This document shows, in pieces, positions 24,378 to 35,569 of a stretch of DNA of 64,000 bases. The notes beneath the pieces were generated by a model that was not told where the DNA came from, made no database searches, and saw only the letters and a program-made list of their open reading frames with translations. Position 1 is the first letter of the stretch. Each line of letters begins with the position of its first letter. Origin of the DNA: Xylogone sp. PMI_703 (lineage: Eukaryota; Ascomycota; Leotiomycetes); NCBI GenBank assembly GCA_021399445.1, contig JAJTUQ010000010.1, forward strand, positions 496,001 to 560,000, in the 5' to 3' direction. The position numbers and the translations under genes are program-made.

Positions 24378-26024
24378 ATGGCCAAATCTAGTCCTCCAAA
24401 GGTAATGGCGAAGATGGAACCGTCGACTGCGGAGGATCTGATGTTTGTCAACATATCCCATCCAGGGGATATTCGCCGACAAAGGGAGGTCCAAACAAAG
24501 ATCCGACAGCACGTGATGAGGAGTGCAGGCCATGATCGTCGACGGCAGGCACCCGAACAGGAGACAACACCCAGCGCACTTGCTATAGCACGGAGAGTAG
24601 ATGATCATGGAGATTTCCCACTTGTGGCTGAAGAGACGTCTGTAGTGTCACCGGGCCGGTCTCTGGAAGCGCTTGGGAGCTTTCCCATTGAGGGTAACAT
24701 GCGAGTGCTTGAGCTCGTACGCTTCTGTAAGATTCCCGCGTTGTCACTCTCGACAGAGTGTATGCTAGGTATACCTACTAAGATATCATCCGAATCAGTC
24801 AACGAGTCAGCTAGCTTTTATTTACCCTTCCGCAAATTTTGGTTCGACGTGGCCTTGACTGACGCAGGGGCGTTCCACGTTACAATGGGTAACACAGCGG
24901 TATTACGCCTGTGTCTCAACCCTAGTGAAATTGTTCCCGAAACATTGGAGATTACGAAGCACTATTCCGAAGCCCTAATGCTCCTGGGAAGACGTTTAAA
25001 CTCCGTTTCGGAGAGTTCAACTCATGGAACCATTGCAAATATCTTGGCACATGTCTGCCTCAACGTACGCCATCGATTATCGGAGTAATTTTCGGTAGAT
25101 TTTAATAACAGTACTAGATGAAAAACTGCAACTGGCTTAGTTGGAGAATTCACATGGATGGGCTTAAAGATGCTATAGATGCTCATGGCGGACTAGACTC
25201 TCTTGAACATCCACTGCCTATATTGGTCACTCAGTAAGTCATATTTAGCACTTCTAAAATACATCATCTAATCATATATATGTAGATATGCTTTAGGTGG
25301 TGCCATGGCCTTGGATTCTTTCCCTCAGTTTCCTCTTCCCGCAGTTCTCACCGAGCCCAAGATTGCTTTTAGAGAAGCCCCCCTTCGACTGCAACTCCTG
25401 CTTCTTCAACTAAATAACATTTCAGCTGATACCTTCCAAGCTAGTCAGGCTTTGCAAAATCTGTCAAAAATTGCGGATGTAGTCAACGTTAACAGTTACT
25501 CGGATTTATTTTGGAAGAATGAGATGGGCGCTTTCTCCTTGCTTATACCCTTCATTCATTTTTTGCTATGGATGCCACGACTACCAATTAATTTCGATGA
25601 TTCACCTGACACTGGAGACCTCATCCTGAGGGAGATGGTGAGGCTAGTGTGTCTCATTCTGATGTCACGACTGAAAGAGGTGTTCAAATTTTTCACAGTC
25701 GAGAAAGCGGAGTTGCAAGCAAAATTTGCCAGCCTTTTACCCTTAACCAGAAATCTGAGCGGGATATATCTCCAAGTAAAAGCTTGGGCACTTGTTACGG
25801 TAGCCTTATTGTCAGAAAGTGACATACGAGAGTTGTATTTGGGTGAGATATTAAGTGCTGTACCCAGCGTGACAGATGAAGGTGTTTACGCTCTCGTTGA
25901 AGAAGCGAGAGAGTTCATTTGGATCGACATTTTGGAATCACCGTTTGCAGATAAGCTGAAAACGGACCTCATGCAGCACAAAATTACGCATCGGGATCCA
26001 GGAGAAAGTCTACCGAGCCATTAA
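24378..26024 (+). CDS. Fungal TF-domain protein lacking a zinc cluster
   Basis: Three exons fit in phase: the first ends in LAHVCLN with donor GTACGC near 25063, the second starts at about 25119 (MKNCNWLSWRIHMDGLKDAI), and a third begins in YALGGAMALDSFPQF. The N-terminus, MFVNISHPGDIRRQREVQTKIRQHVMR, is the conserved start of a Pezizomycotina family that carries a fungal TF domain without any Zn2Cys6 motif. The rest, about 430 residues, is helical and matches that family in SEALMLLGRRLNS and AHGGLDSL. Such proteins may act as cofactors or have lost DNA binding; direct data are lacking for most. The C-terminus ends GESLPSH. Base use is like its neighbours. Confidence 0.75.
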
Positions 26025-26322
26025 TGCAACCAAAGTAGTGTTTCAGTGTAGTCGATGCCAAGACTTCCAGGTTTCAATTAGTAAACTAGAGCCAAGGGAG
26101 CAATTCGGCGTTTGTCGCTCTCATAATATATACCAGGAACTATCTCTTTTCATACAGTTTAACGTCAGAATATTCTGTCAAGAGCGCCTCTCTAGCTTCT
26201 CTACTACAGCACCTTGTGTTGCTTGCGAGTTCTATTTGAAAACTGGGAATAACATGACTCAATCCTGGTTCAATCTCATACTAGCTGCCGAATCTCTTCC
26301 TAGAGGCTAAATTACATGCAAC
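26025..26322. other. Short convergent intergenic region
   Basis: These are the 3' flanks of the TF-domain gene and the SDR. No feature is visible. Confidence 0.4.
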
Positions 26323-27150
26323 CTAGACGTAGCTAAGGCCACCGTCAACACCCAACACTTGGCCCGTCACAAAGCTTGCTCCAGGGCTAGCAGCAAACAA
26401 TATTGCGCTTGCAACCTCCTTGGCAGTCCCATTGCGCTTTAAGAACTGCTGTACACGAAACTTTTGAGTCAACTCATGCTCTTCCGCTGGAACATAGTCG
26501 GTGTCAATGGGTCCAGGGGCCACTATGTTGACGGTGACACCCTTTGGACCGAGTTCTTCAGCCCATGCCAGGCTAAGTGTGTTCAATGCTGCCTTGCTGC
26601 TTGAGTATAGGGTAGCGAATTTAGTTCCGGTTCGAGCTACCACCGTTCCAACATTGACAATGCGTCCCCCCGGTATCGAGATGTGAGGGAGGGCTGCCCG
26701 GATAAGGAGATCCGGTCCCCTAACATTGGCGTGGAATATAGCATCAAACTCCGACACTGGAGCCTTCTCTGCGCCTTCTTGAAATGTTGCGTGCCCAGCA
26801 TTATTAATAATGATATCTATTTTGCGGCCTGGAAACGCTTTTACGGTCGCGCCAACAATATCATCGCCGAATTTCAGAGAGGTAGCGTCGGCCTGGACGG
26901 TGATGACCCTGACACCAAGCTCTTGAATCTTTGCGGCACTCTGTTGAGCAGCAGAAGCATTCGAATTGTAGTGAAGTACAATCTAGAAACAAAGAGAAGG
27001 CAAGGTCAGCTTAAATCAATACATTCCAGGCAGAGAACATACGTCAGCTCCAGCCTCAGCTAGAGCATATGCTGTAGCGAAACCGATGCCATTGAGCTTA
27101 GAAGCACCAGTGATGATAGCAAGTTTGCCAGCAAAAGTGCGGTTGGACAT
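26323..27150 (-). CDS. Classical short-chain dehydrogenase/reductase
   Basis: Two exons (27043-27150 and 26323-26982) give 255 residues, the normal SDR length. The cofactor motif is TGASKLNGIG near residue 15, slightly longer than the usual TGxxxGIG. NNAG follows near residue 90, and the catalytic Tyr-X3-Lys is in YSSSKAAL. The position that normally holds catalytic serine reads NVGTVVAR, so threonine or no hydroxyl partner is used; this is unusual but known in active members. The C-terminus GQVLGVDGGLSYV is typical of 3-ketoacyl-ACP reductase-like enzymes. ADIVLHYNS at the second strand favours NADP(H). The physiological substrate is unknown. Confidence 0.88.
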
Positions 27151-28031
27151 GGTGGTTTATCTTTCAATGAGGATTGATCAAGCGTAGTAAAAGCAAGAGA
27201 GATGTCGTCTATACTCGACTTCTTGGGGAAGGTAATTCTTCAGCCCGGCTGAGGTGGTCTTTTATACTTCATCAGGCTACCTTTGACATCAACAATTAAT
27301 AATGAGAAATAATTCTTCATGCTAGAAAAGCTGATGAATGCAGATGTGGTCCTGGCTTGCATGTCTTTAAGCTTAGATTTGTCAGCGTGGAGAGCTCTGC
27401 AAAACTGGTTGATATTCGCGGGAGATGGAGGCGTTGCGCATAGACCCACTTGACCCACTGTCCTAATTGGGAATATGGATACTTCCAGGCGGGAAGCTAG
27501 ATTGCTATCCCCTTGGCCGGTGAAAATGGCTCACTTTTTGCACGACGATGATATTTCCCTTTTTGACGACCCGGTTAACCTTAAACAAGGCGATCTTAAA
27601 CACTTTTGGTAGAAATTACTACTTACTAATCTAAACGAACATCAAAAAGGGAAATAATAATTATCGTGCAAAAAGTGAGCCATTTTCACCGGCCAAGGGG
27701 ATAGGTATTCCGACTCATTTACCATTCACTCGACCCTCGAGCACTATATCGAATCTAGGCAGGTTATAGCAACAACTGTTTGACATTCATTTACTGCTTA
27801 CCAACACCACTCGATTGTTAAGCATACTAGATAATGTCACTCGGATTTTAGTGCGAGAATTTGACAAAGCCAAATGTAGTATGATTACAATGATTGTTTC
27901 CGCAAGTATGTTTGCAGGCCATGGGTAAGTAATTCTAATCCTAATATATCTAAGGTGCTTCCATGCACTTAAATTACTTCCACCTCATCCGAGAGAATCA
28001 TAACTCAACGCCTATAGGCCTCTAGCGGAAG
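27151..28031. other. Intergenic with MITE, divergent promoters
   Basis: This 880 bp region separates the SDR (minus) and the DHA2 pump (plus). The 200-bp TIR element at 27505-27704 sits in the middle, so it may affect either promoter. No gene is seen. Confidence 0.5.
27505..27704. mobile_element. 200-bp TIR element, MITE-like
   Basis: The terminal inverted repeats begin CTATCCCCTTGGCCGGTG. The outer 41 bp are identical on the two arms, then a further 20 or so match with a few changes around TTTCCCTTTTTGA. The spacer is about 80 bp and has no coding capacity. Both ends are preceded by TA when read as TA|TCCCC. It is a typical small non-autonomous DNA element; no parent transposase is in the window. 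Confidence 0.85.
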
Positions 28032-29702
28032 ATGGAAGAGGCCGTAGAATACCATTCAGAGCCCTTGAACAGGGGGGCCAACATGGAAAGAGATGCTGCT
28101 ATCGCAGCTTCAAAAGAATCTGGAGGCTACGCGGTTTCTGGAGAAGTTATCGATACAACCGTCCCTAGAATCGCCGGATTTAAATGGATCGCTGTTTGTG
28201 CCTCTCTATACATCTCGGTTCTTATCTACGGCCTGGACACAACCATTGCAGCCGATATTCAAGCCCCGGTTACGAAATCATTCGGAGCCGTCGACCAGCT
28301 TGCTTGGCTTGGTGCAGGGTTCTCTTTGGGCTCTGTTGCAGCCATCGCTCCCTTCGGTGCACTATTCACATGCCTAAACATGAAATATCTTTATATTGCC
28401 GGTATGGTTCTTTTCCAGGCGGGTTCTGCACTGTGCGGTGCAGCCCCAAATATGAACGCATTGATCGTTGGCCGCGTTATTGCGGGTATCGGAGGGACTG
28501 GGGTGTATCTGGGCTGCCTCAATTATTTCTCTACTTCTCTAGTTGCTCCGGAACGTCGTGGAGTGTATATCTCGGGCATCGCATTTGTCTGGGGCATTGG
28601 GTCTGTCCTTGGGCCTGTAGTTGGAGGGGGATTCAGCATTAGCAAAGCGACTTGGAGGTGGGCGTTCTACATCAACCTACTAATTGGAGTGATTGCTGCG
28701 CCAGTGTACCTCTTCGCCCTACCTTCTGTCCGCTATCAGGGAAAAGAAACCTCTGCCAGAGACGTGTTGAAGCGATTTGACTATATCGGATTTATTCTTA
28801 GTGCTGCCGCCTGGGTTATGTTCACTGTAGTCTTTACCTTTGCTGGAAATGTGTGGCCGTGGAACAGTGGTAAGACAATTGCGAGCTTAGTGGTCTTGGG
28901 TATTCTTATTATGAGCTACGTCGTCCAGCAATACTTCTGCATATTTACGTCCTCGTCAACGCGCTCATTCCCAGGGCATTTATTGCGCTCTCGCACACAA
29001 ATACTCCTCGCAGTTGCAACAGCTTGCACCATCACCAGTCTTTATGTTCCTGTTTACTATATTCCAATCTTTTTCCAATTTGTTGAGTCGGATACTCCAC
29101 TGAAGGCTGCTGTTCGGCTTCTACCTTTTGTGCTGGTCTGCGTCGCAGTCAACCTCGCCAGTGGTTTCTTTCTTTCCAAACTGAAATACTATCAGCCGCT
29201 CTATATTATGTCCGGTGTATTCATCACGCTAGGTGGTTCGCTTTACTACGTCTATCTCGACCCCTCATCATCTGCCGGAGCGATCTACGGAATTAGTGTC
29301 CTCACAGCCTTTGGTACCGGTATCACTCTACAAATTGGTTATACTGTTGCCAGTCTCAAGGCTGCACTGAATGATGTCGGTAATGCCATCAGCATCCAAA
29401 ATCTTACTCAAATTGGTGGCACAGTATGCGCTTTAGTTATTGCGGGCCAGGTCTTCCAGAATTCTGCGGTCAGGAATCTGACTCGTGCCCTATCCGGTTA
29501 TGGTTTCAGCTCTTCAACAATTCGGGACGCGGTGGCTGGATCCCAGAGCCAGCTATTCGAACAACTACAAGGAGAAGTAAAAGAAGCAGCACTACTGGCT
29601 ATCACTAAGGCAATTCAGGAAGTTTTCCTGCTGGTAATTTCTGCTGGATCTGTGCTAATTATTGTTGGCATGTTCATGAAAACAGAAAGATTACTCACCT
29701 GA
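28032..29702 (+). CDS. DHA2-family MFS multidrug or toxin efflux pump
   Basis: This is an intronless gene for a 556-residue proton-coupled exporter with 14 predicted TM segments, likely in the plasma membrane. The antiporter motif C is clear: WGIGSVLGPVVGGGFS. The motif-A region between TM2 and TM3 is weak. LDTTIAADIQAPV in TM1 is the DHA2 motif D1 form. The central loop holds FDYIGFILSAAAWVMF, and LQIGYTVASLKAALNDVGNAISI is typical of the later half. The start at 28032 (MEEAVEYHSEP) gives a 45-residue cytosolic tail; a second ATG at 28083 is possible. Fungal members export mycotoxins or drugs and are often clustered with their pathway; no pathway core is beside this one. Confidence 0.9.
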   Translation: MEEAVEYHSEPLNRGANMERDAAIAASKESGGYAVSGEVIDTTVPRIAGFKWIAVCASLYISVLIYGLDTTIAADIQAPVTKSFGAVDQLAWLGAGFSLGSVAAIAPFGALFTCLNMKYLYIAGMVLFQAGSALCGAAPNMNALIVGRVIAGIGGTGVYLGCLNYFSTSLVAPERRGVYISGIAFVWGIGSVLGPVVGGGFSISKATWRWAFYINLLIGVIAAPVYLFALPSVRYQGKETSARDVLKRFDYIGFILSAAAWVMFTVVFTFAGNVWPWNSGKTIASLVVLGILIMSYVVQQYFCIFTSSSTRSFPGHLLRSRTQILLAVATACTITSLYVPVYYIPIFFQFVESDTPLKAAVRLLPFVLVCVAVNLASGFFLSKLKYYQPLYIMSGVFITLGGSLYYVYLDPSSSAGAIYGISVLTAFGTGITLQIGYTVASLKAALNDVGNAISIQNLTQIGGTVCALVIAGQVFQNSAVRNLTRALSGYGFSSSTIRDAVAGSQSQLFEQLQGEVKEAALLAITKAIQEVFLLVISAGSVLIIVGMFMKTERLLT

Positions 29703-30361
29703 CCGAGAAATCTCAAGTGTCTGTGTACATCAAATTAACCTAATTTCAGTACTTGTCAATAATTACTAAAATTATCCAACATAATTATAATATGTTATTC
29801 TTTGTTATTATTATAGCTATAATTATAACACTCTTATTAAACTTTGTTTTAACAATTTTTAACAACGTTTAATATTTACAATAAGAATTTATCTTAAGCT
29901 TACTCTCTCATTATCGATATTCCCCTGTCATAAGGCCATCCACCCCATATATCTATCTTTCGTACGAGAGCCCCACCCCACATAAGTGAGCTTTGTCAAG
30001 CATTCCCAAAGCTTCACCTCCCAGTTGTAAACAGCACCAGCATCTGAGGGATAAACAAGTCCATCAATTATTATACTATTGTATGGAATAAACTTTGAAG
30101 GTCTATGACTTCATCGAGCTAAAAAGATTAGCAATCATGAGACATATTACTTCTAGTATAATAAGCTTTAATGGAAACTCTTTAAATCACGACAGCAATG
30201 CAAACCTCAAGAATGCGAGTTTAATGCCATAAATTGATAAAAGTGGTTTTATTTACATCTCAATCTAAGATAAATGAGTCCAGCCACGGCTTATTTTACT
30301 ACAACACGGGCCATTCTTCCAGTAGACCCGTGAGAAACTTCTAAACTCCGGAATTCGCAGC
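29703..30361. other. AT-rich gene-free region
   Basis: Very AT-rich, low-complexity sequence, strongest at 29740-29900 with repeated TTATAATTAT-like tracts. No coding frame was found. It may be a worn repeat or a 3' region. Confidence 0.5.
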
Positions 30362-31487
30362 TTACAATTGCTTGAATCCCTGCCTCACATCAGTCACGTC
30401 GTTCATTCCCCAAGCCGTGGGGCTGTCATCGTGCACAGTCGTCCTCCTCAAATCTCTCCGGTACTTGCCCTCGAAGCTTCCTCCCGCCGCACGGTGCATC
30501 ACGCATCGGTTGTCCCAGATGACCAAATCGCCCACGTTCTCCCATTTCACGGGGAAGATGTACTTGTCTTGCGTGGCGTGCGCCTTCAGTCTGTCGATGA
30601 TCTCCTGGGATTTCTCCTCCGGTACGCCCTCGATGTGGTGAGTGTGTGCTGCGATATAGATGTTCATGCGGCCGGATGGCTCGTGGCGTTGGATAATCTT
30701 GTGCTTGGCCATCTTGGTCTCCCATGGATCAAGGTCCTTGAAGAATTCGGGAGATCCGAGTTTGCGTGATTGGGCGAGGCAGTGGTGGCCGACGTAGTCT
30801 TCTCGGAGGAGCTCCTCTTTGAAATCTTCGGGGAGCTCTTCGAATGCGGTGCGGCTGTCGGCGAACCAGGTATCGCCGCCGGTTCCCTTGGGTGGGATCT
30901 CGACTGCGTGGAGGAGAGAGAAGGAGGCTCGCCGGGGGTTGAAGGCGGAGTCTACGTGAAAGAGCATGTTGCCCTGGACACAGTTACGATCATTCTGGGC
31001 CAGAAGAAGGATTGCTCCTTTTTCAGGATTTCTTTAATATGCTTACCCTATTGTAGTGAGATCGAGTAGCATTTGGGTCTAAGACCTGGTTATTCTCGTC
31101 AATGTTGCCGGCATCGAACAGCTCGTAGAACTCGTATCGCGGCTTGCGGCCGTTATTCAAGTAGGGTCGGATATCATCGAGGTCGCCAAAGCGCTTTGAG
31201 AATTCTACATGTTCCTTATCCGACATGCCAGTCTTACGGAAGACACATACTCCATACTATGAAGGCACCCCGCAGTGTCAGTTCTTGACGAGCCCAAGGA
31301 GAGAGAACTCAAGCTCTCGAAAGACTTGTTTGAGCTTGCTTACCTTTGCCATAGCAGCGACAATCTCGTTGAACTGCTCATCGGAAAGGTTGTGAAAGTC
31401 CACACCTTCGACCTCGGCGCCGAAAGTGGGATGGAGCTCGGTGACCTTGATGGTCTTGAAGGGGCTTTCCTGAATGAGTCCAGGCAT
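30362..31487 (-). CDS. TauD/TfdA-like 2-oxoglutarate/Fe(II) dioxygenase
   Basis: Three exons (31344-31487, 31047-31256 and 30362-30973) encode 321 residues. This is the alpha-ketoglutarate-dependent sulfonate/2,4-D dioxygenase family, which oxidises a carbon beside a heteroatom using Fe(II). The iron ligands are visible as H-X-D in LFHVDS and the distal His in NRCVMHRA; the 2-oxoglutarate arginine is in RRDLRRTTV. The start MPGLIQESPFK fits the family. The C-terminus ends QGFKQL. Base composition in exon 3 is more GC-rich than its surroundings. Its natural substrate is not set by sequence; fungal relatives include sulfonate and herbicide-like dioxygenases. No transporter for sulfonates is adjacent. 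Confidence 0.88.
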
Positions 31488-33752
31488 GTCTATGTATTCT
31501 GTGTCGTTATTCGTTGGGGTATCTTAAGAGGTATGAAATCGCAAGTTGTTTTGTGATCAGAAGTCGTCGCAATGCCAGAGTCATATAGAGTGAAGTGAGG
31601 AGTGTACGAAGTGGGTTTCGTCTAGTGGATGGGGCCCCATGGGGCGTTGACGAGTGGAACTCAACCTTGTCTTTTACCAACGCTGGGTGATTGCCGATGG
31701 AAATGAGTTGCCGGGCACGCCGTTCTATCCAGTCATTCCAAACCTCTCACCTAAGAGCAGCCTGGCTCGACTGGTACCTTTGACCTCTTCAAGCCGGCAG
31801 AGAGACCAACTTTCGGCAGTGTTGCGCAGCTGCCCAGCAAAATCTCGGTATTCAGGTAGACGGTCGAGAGCGTTGAAGTACCTGCTATTGAGTCCCTCTT
31901 TCGGTCCCGAGCCTTCGATTTTTGTACAGGTGCATCATCGTGAGCTTGTCGGTTACATAAATATCGTATGGTTAATCATATTGTTCAGATGTATGTTTTC
32001 ATTACTGCTGTACCAATTACTCCATACTCCGACTAATAGCGACGTGTGGAAGTGGTTACTGGCGTCTGTCAAAGAGGGTTCTCCTCTTAGCGGTTCCTGA
32101 AGCCATACCATTTTAATCTCACGTCTTCTCACCTTATACAAATACTACTTCCATTATTGTGTACATTACTGCTTGCTATTTGAACCTACCTCTTCATATT
32201 GTACCTATGCGGCGTAGACAAGGGGAGGCCACATGTGCCACGGCGCTATTATCGTCGCCGATTATGACCCCTCAGTACACCCCACCAGCCCATCGAGCTC
32301 CACCTGCTGCTTTGGAGAGGCCACAATTCATTCTAAACCGTGCCAATTACTTCCAATACAATCAAGCACTTATACTATCTCCGCCACTATTCCCTTACCT
32401 TGCTATGCCACCGTCGGTTCCAAGGTACTACACCCGCCGATTACGCATTGTATCTTGCGCCAAGTTGGATCTAAAGTCTCGAGTACCTGGAACCAGGCCA
32501 GTACCGGGATCATCTCAGTAACTAGCTGAGACAGTCCGATTATATCAGCAAGTTAACATAATACTCTCAGTACTGATGATGCGGGTCTCATGAAGAATTA
32601 CACCTTAGTGAAACTTCATAGGTTGAAGCTCACTAGTCCCATATGCCAAATGCCGTGAGCCACGCCGGTAAGTCAAAGTAGAACTGCCGATACACGTGAA
32701 GTTCATATTGGAGAATAACTCAATTACTTATTCCCTAGGAAATAGCTCCTAGGATTTACTCGATCTATGATGCTGTAATGAAGTTGAGAAACTAAACTAT
32801 CCAAAGGTTATGTCCTCAGCCGCCAAGACGTGGATCGGATAGTGGTTCCGCTTCAAAAATGCGGGGTGTCGTATCCAGCCTTGGCCGGGATTATACTTCT
32901 CCGGTACATAAGGAGCTATAGTCCTTCTCTAGGCAAACTACAGCTTCTTTACGCAGCAGCCATCTAATTGAAGCTCGATTAAATATGGCCAAAAGATCTA
33001 AAATTAAAACTTAGTGGGCCCTTATTAGCCGTAATATTATAATAAAGTTCTTCGTATGCAGAGAAGTTTAGATAAATTTGCTTGAAATTACCCGGTTCCA
33101 AAGCCCACATTAGCAGCCATCCTACGGTCTACACAACACTTGTTTTCTTAAGGGCTAAATAAATAGCAACTACCTGCTAGAGCTTTGCCAAGATTGATGA
33201 TTACGCTATCAGCTCTTCCATAGCTCTTACCACATCACATTGATACGGGGTTACGAATGGATCAAGTGGGTTCCAGTCGGATAAAATATTCTCCACTATA
33301 TTTGCTACCAACTGTAACAAGACGAGACAGGTTTTTATTAGTGCTTTATTAGCTAGAAGTTACTCGGGGAACCAGGCAGACGGCTTATGGAGGAGTATTA
33401 GTCTGTCCGCACCGAATCATGGTCTCTTCTGTGCGTGGAAGGGAGCTCGTCATTAGAGATTTGACGGCGTACAATGCAGATAAAGATGATGTTTCTACGC
33501 ATTACATTTCTGACGCTTCTGTGGCGGCGGTATATCATGTTAGAACATGTATATACAATCTTACAGTATGGGTTATGTCATTTTTAGTGATTCTCCAATT
33601 GAATCTATAAGTAAAGTGGCATTTCATATCATTATTCTAGCTTCGCGTCCATCACGAGGTTCATGGGGGCTATTGTATAAATGCAGCAGTAGTATCTAAA
33701 ACCAAGGAGTGAATATCTGGGTTGCACCTATAAGAAGGCTGTGACCTTCTTC
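31488..33752. other. Gene-free region (2.3 kb)
   Basis: No ORF here shows family features or coding bias. A short GC palindrome (GGGGCCCCATGGGGC) lies near 31632. The part near 32100-32520 has two overlapping ORFs on one strand, but both are compositionally random. This could contain an unrecognised non-coding gene. Confidence 0.45.
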
Positions 33753-34808
33753 TTAAGCGCTGACAAACGCCAGCACTTCTCTATCCTGCGCGCCCTCAAC
33801 CACTTCACCTTTCTCATTCCCTTCTCGCCTGCGCCATTTCTTGGAGATCACTTGCTTGAACTCACCAACAGAAAGCTTTCCAGCCATGATCTGTTCGGAC
33901 CAGACACTAGAGTGACCGTCTTCAATCGCACCTTCCACTGGTTTCAATATGGAATCTAGGTCTGGTGCCACGAAGACGACGGCGGTAGTTCGCCGCTTCT
34001 GCACAGGTTGAGTCCGTAGTACTCTGTGCTTAGCTGCCTTCACTCGGCCGTTGCTCAAGATAGCACCGCACCAACCCCAGGACACAACCGCATCCACATT
34101 TGCGGGAACTTGAATCCACTTCCCGTCAACATCGAACTCCAGTCCACCAACCGATCCATCCTGGAACACGATGGTATACGTGCCATAATCTCTGTGCTCG
34201 CCGCAACGAGGTCCTGTATGCTCATCACTTTGGAAGTAGTCAATCAACCTCAGATTGTTATTCCCATCATTGTGCATTGGTGCGAGATCCGCACCAGCGA
34301 TATGAGATGTTGCGTGGGTGAGCAGCGGAAGGATATCACTCTCCACCACTGTGTAAAACCGGAGCACATCTTCGAAGTCCGAGCCGAGGTCGTCAACGAG
34401 GGCGGGGTCGAGTTCTCGCAGCTTCTGGAGACGTGCGACGGACAGATCAATGGTAGTTTTCTGATCGATATTTGGGGCGCTGGAGGGCTCCAGACACGCA
34501 GCTTTGAAGACGCCGCGGGTGGGATACGTAGCATTGAGACGAGATGCAAGAACGGGGTTTGCGTAGAGGGCTGAGAAGAGCCGTTGGATGGAGGCTATGG
34601 GCGGTTGGACCGTGAGGTTCGTGATGAGAGCCGCACCCGTCGTGGAAGCAGCATTTGCAAGTGTTTGGAACGCATGATCGGTTGAATCAGAAGTCAAGTC
34701 AATCGTTGGTAACACTTGTTGAGGACTGAGAGAGGTTGGCAAGGGGTTGAAGCTTGCTGATGGTGGGGTTGCAGCGAGTAGGTTGCTAGTCTGGAGAGTG
34801 GCTACCAT
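33753..34808 (-). CDS. 2OG-Fe(II) oxygenase, isopenicillin N synthase-like
   Basis: This is an intronless gene for 351 residues. The N-terminal half has DLTSDSTDHAFQTLANAA and helical segments as in the DIOX_N domain. The catalytic core has LRLIDYF, the iron ligands H-X-D in GEHRDYGTYTIVFQDG and the distal His in KAAKHRVLRTQ, and the 2-oxoglutarate-binding arginine in RRTTAVVFVAP. Such enzymes hydroxylate, desaturate or close rings in small molecules. Base use is GC-richer than average for the window, so it might be acquired by transfer, but this is weak. No biosynthetic core gene lies nearby and the substrate is unknown. Confidence 0.88.
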   Translation of the reverse strand: MVATLQTSNLLAATPPSASFNPLPTSLSPQQVLPTIDLTSDSTDHAFQTLANAASTTGAALITNLTVQPPIASIQRLFSALYANPVLASRLNATYPTRGVFKAACLEPSSAPNIDQKTTIDLSVARLQKLRELDPALVDDLGSDFEDVLRFYTVVESDILPLLTHATSHIAGADLAPMHNDGNNNLRLIDYFQSDEHTGPRCGEHRDYGTYTIVFQDGSVGGLEFDVDGKWIQVPANVDAVVSWGWCGAILSNGRVKAAKHRVLRTQPVQKRRTTAVVFVAPDLDSILKPVEGAIEDGHSSVWSEQIMAGKLSVGEFKQVISKKWRRREGNEKGEVVEGAQDREVLAFVSA

Positions 34809-35569
34809 TGTAGTTATTGAATTTGTATAAAGATAAAATGAGGAATGAAGATTGAATTTGACTTAGAAAGTTTGATAGCTAGAAAGTTTCTTTGTTGATG
34901 ACGATGATACTTAATTGAAAGGAGTAGATGAACTTATATGGCCGGAACGAATGTGCTTGTGAAACGGTACGGAGTACACCGTCCGGAATTGTACCACGAC
35001 ATGCTGATGATCTGACGTTATTGGCCAATTGTTGCCCGCTCTTAATATAATAACGATAATGAATTCTATGATCCTCGTATGCGACGAATATGCAATAAAC
35101 CGTTCAGACATGGAGGAAAGGCGTGCGTATGGTTGTCTAGAGAACATGTGACAACTTGAACGACTAATAGTGCCAGCTTTTCCAAACTACAATAATATAT
35201 TTTGCCATGGCTACTTCAATCTTCTATACAAGAGTTGAATAGAATACGCTAAGACTGTTGATTATATTAATATTATCTGATTTCTACCATCTTTAAGTTA
35301 CACAAGCAAACCAATCAGGAATGTCGAAGGGATCGCTTTCCATTAGCTAGAACAAAGACTCGATCAGCGTGACCGTACGATCAATATACGAAAAACTCTC
35401 TACCCGAATAAAACCTTCATAATTAACTCAGTAGTGATCAGTCCATTATTGCTCTTGACTTACGCCCCAAAACACTTTGGCCATTGAATTATTCCCTGAT
35501 GCAAGATGCCCCTTACAGCTATATCTCCCGCCACATGACAAAAGCTTCAATGATGACCCCATATGGCCT
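34809..35569. other. Intergenic: promoter of 2OG oxygenase gene
   Basis: This AT-rich region lies upstream of the 2OG-oxygenase (minus strand) and downstream of the DUF4336 gene, with no recognisable gene. A minus-strand ORF at 34911-35147 has no family signal. Confidence 0.4.

Noticed and set aside
29740..29900. AT-rich repeats as possible centromere or origin sequence
   Set aside because: Too short and without any periodic repeat; AT-richness alone proves nothing.
30368..30769. 133-codon plus-strand ORF over the TauD gene
   Set aside because: It is a shadow of the real minus-strand gene, which has iron ligands and splice sites.
32159..32521. 120-codon ORF in the 31.5-33.7 kb gap
   Set aside because: Proline- and arginine-rich without any motif and overlapped by another random ORF; not supportable.
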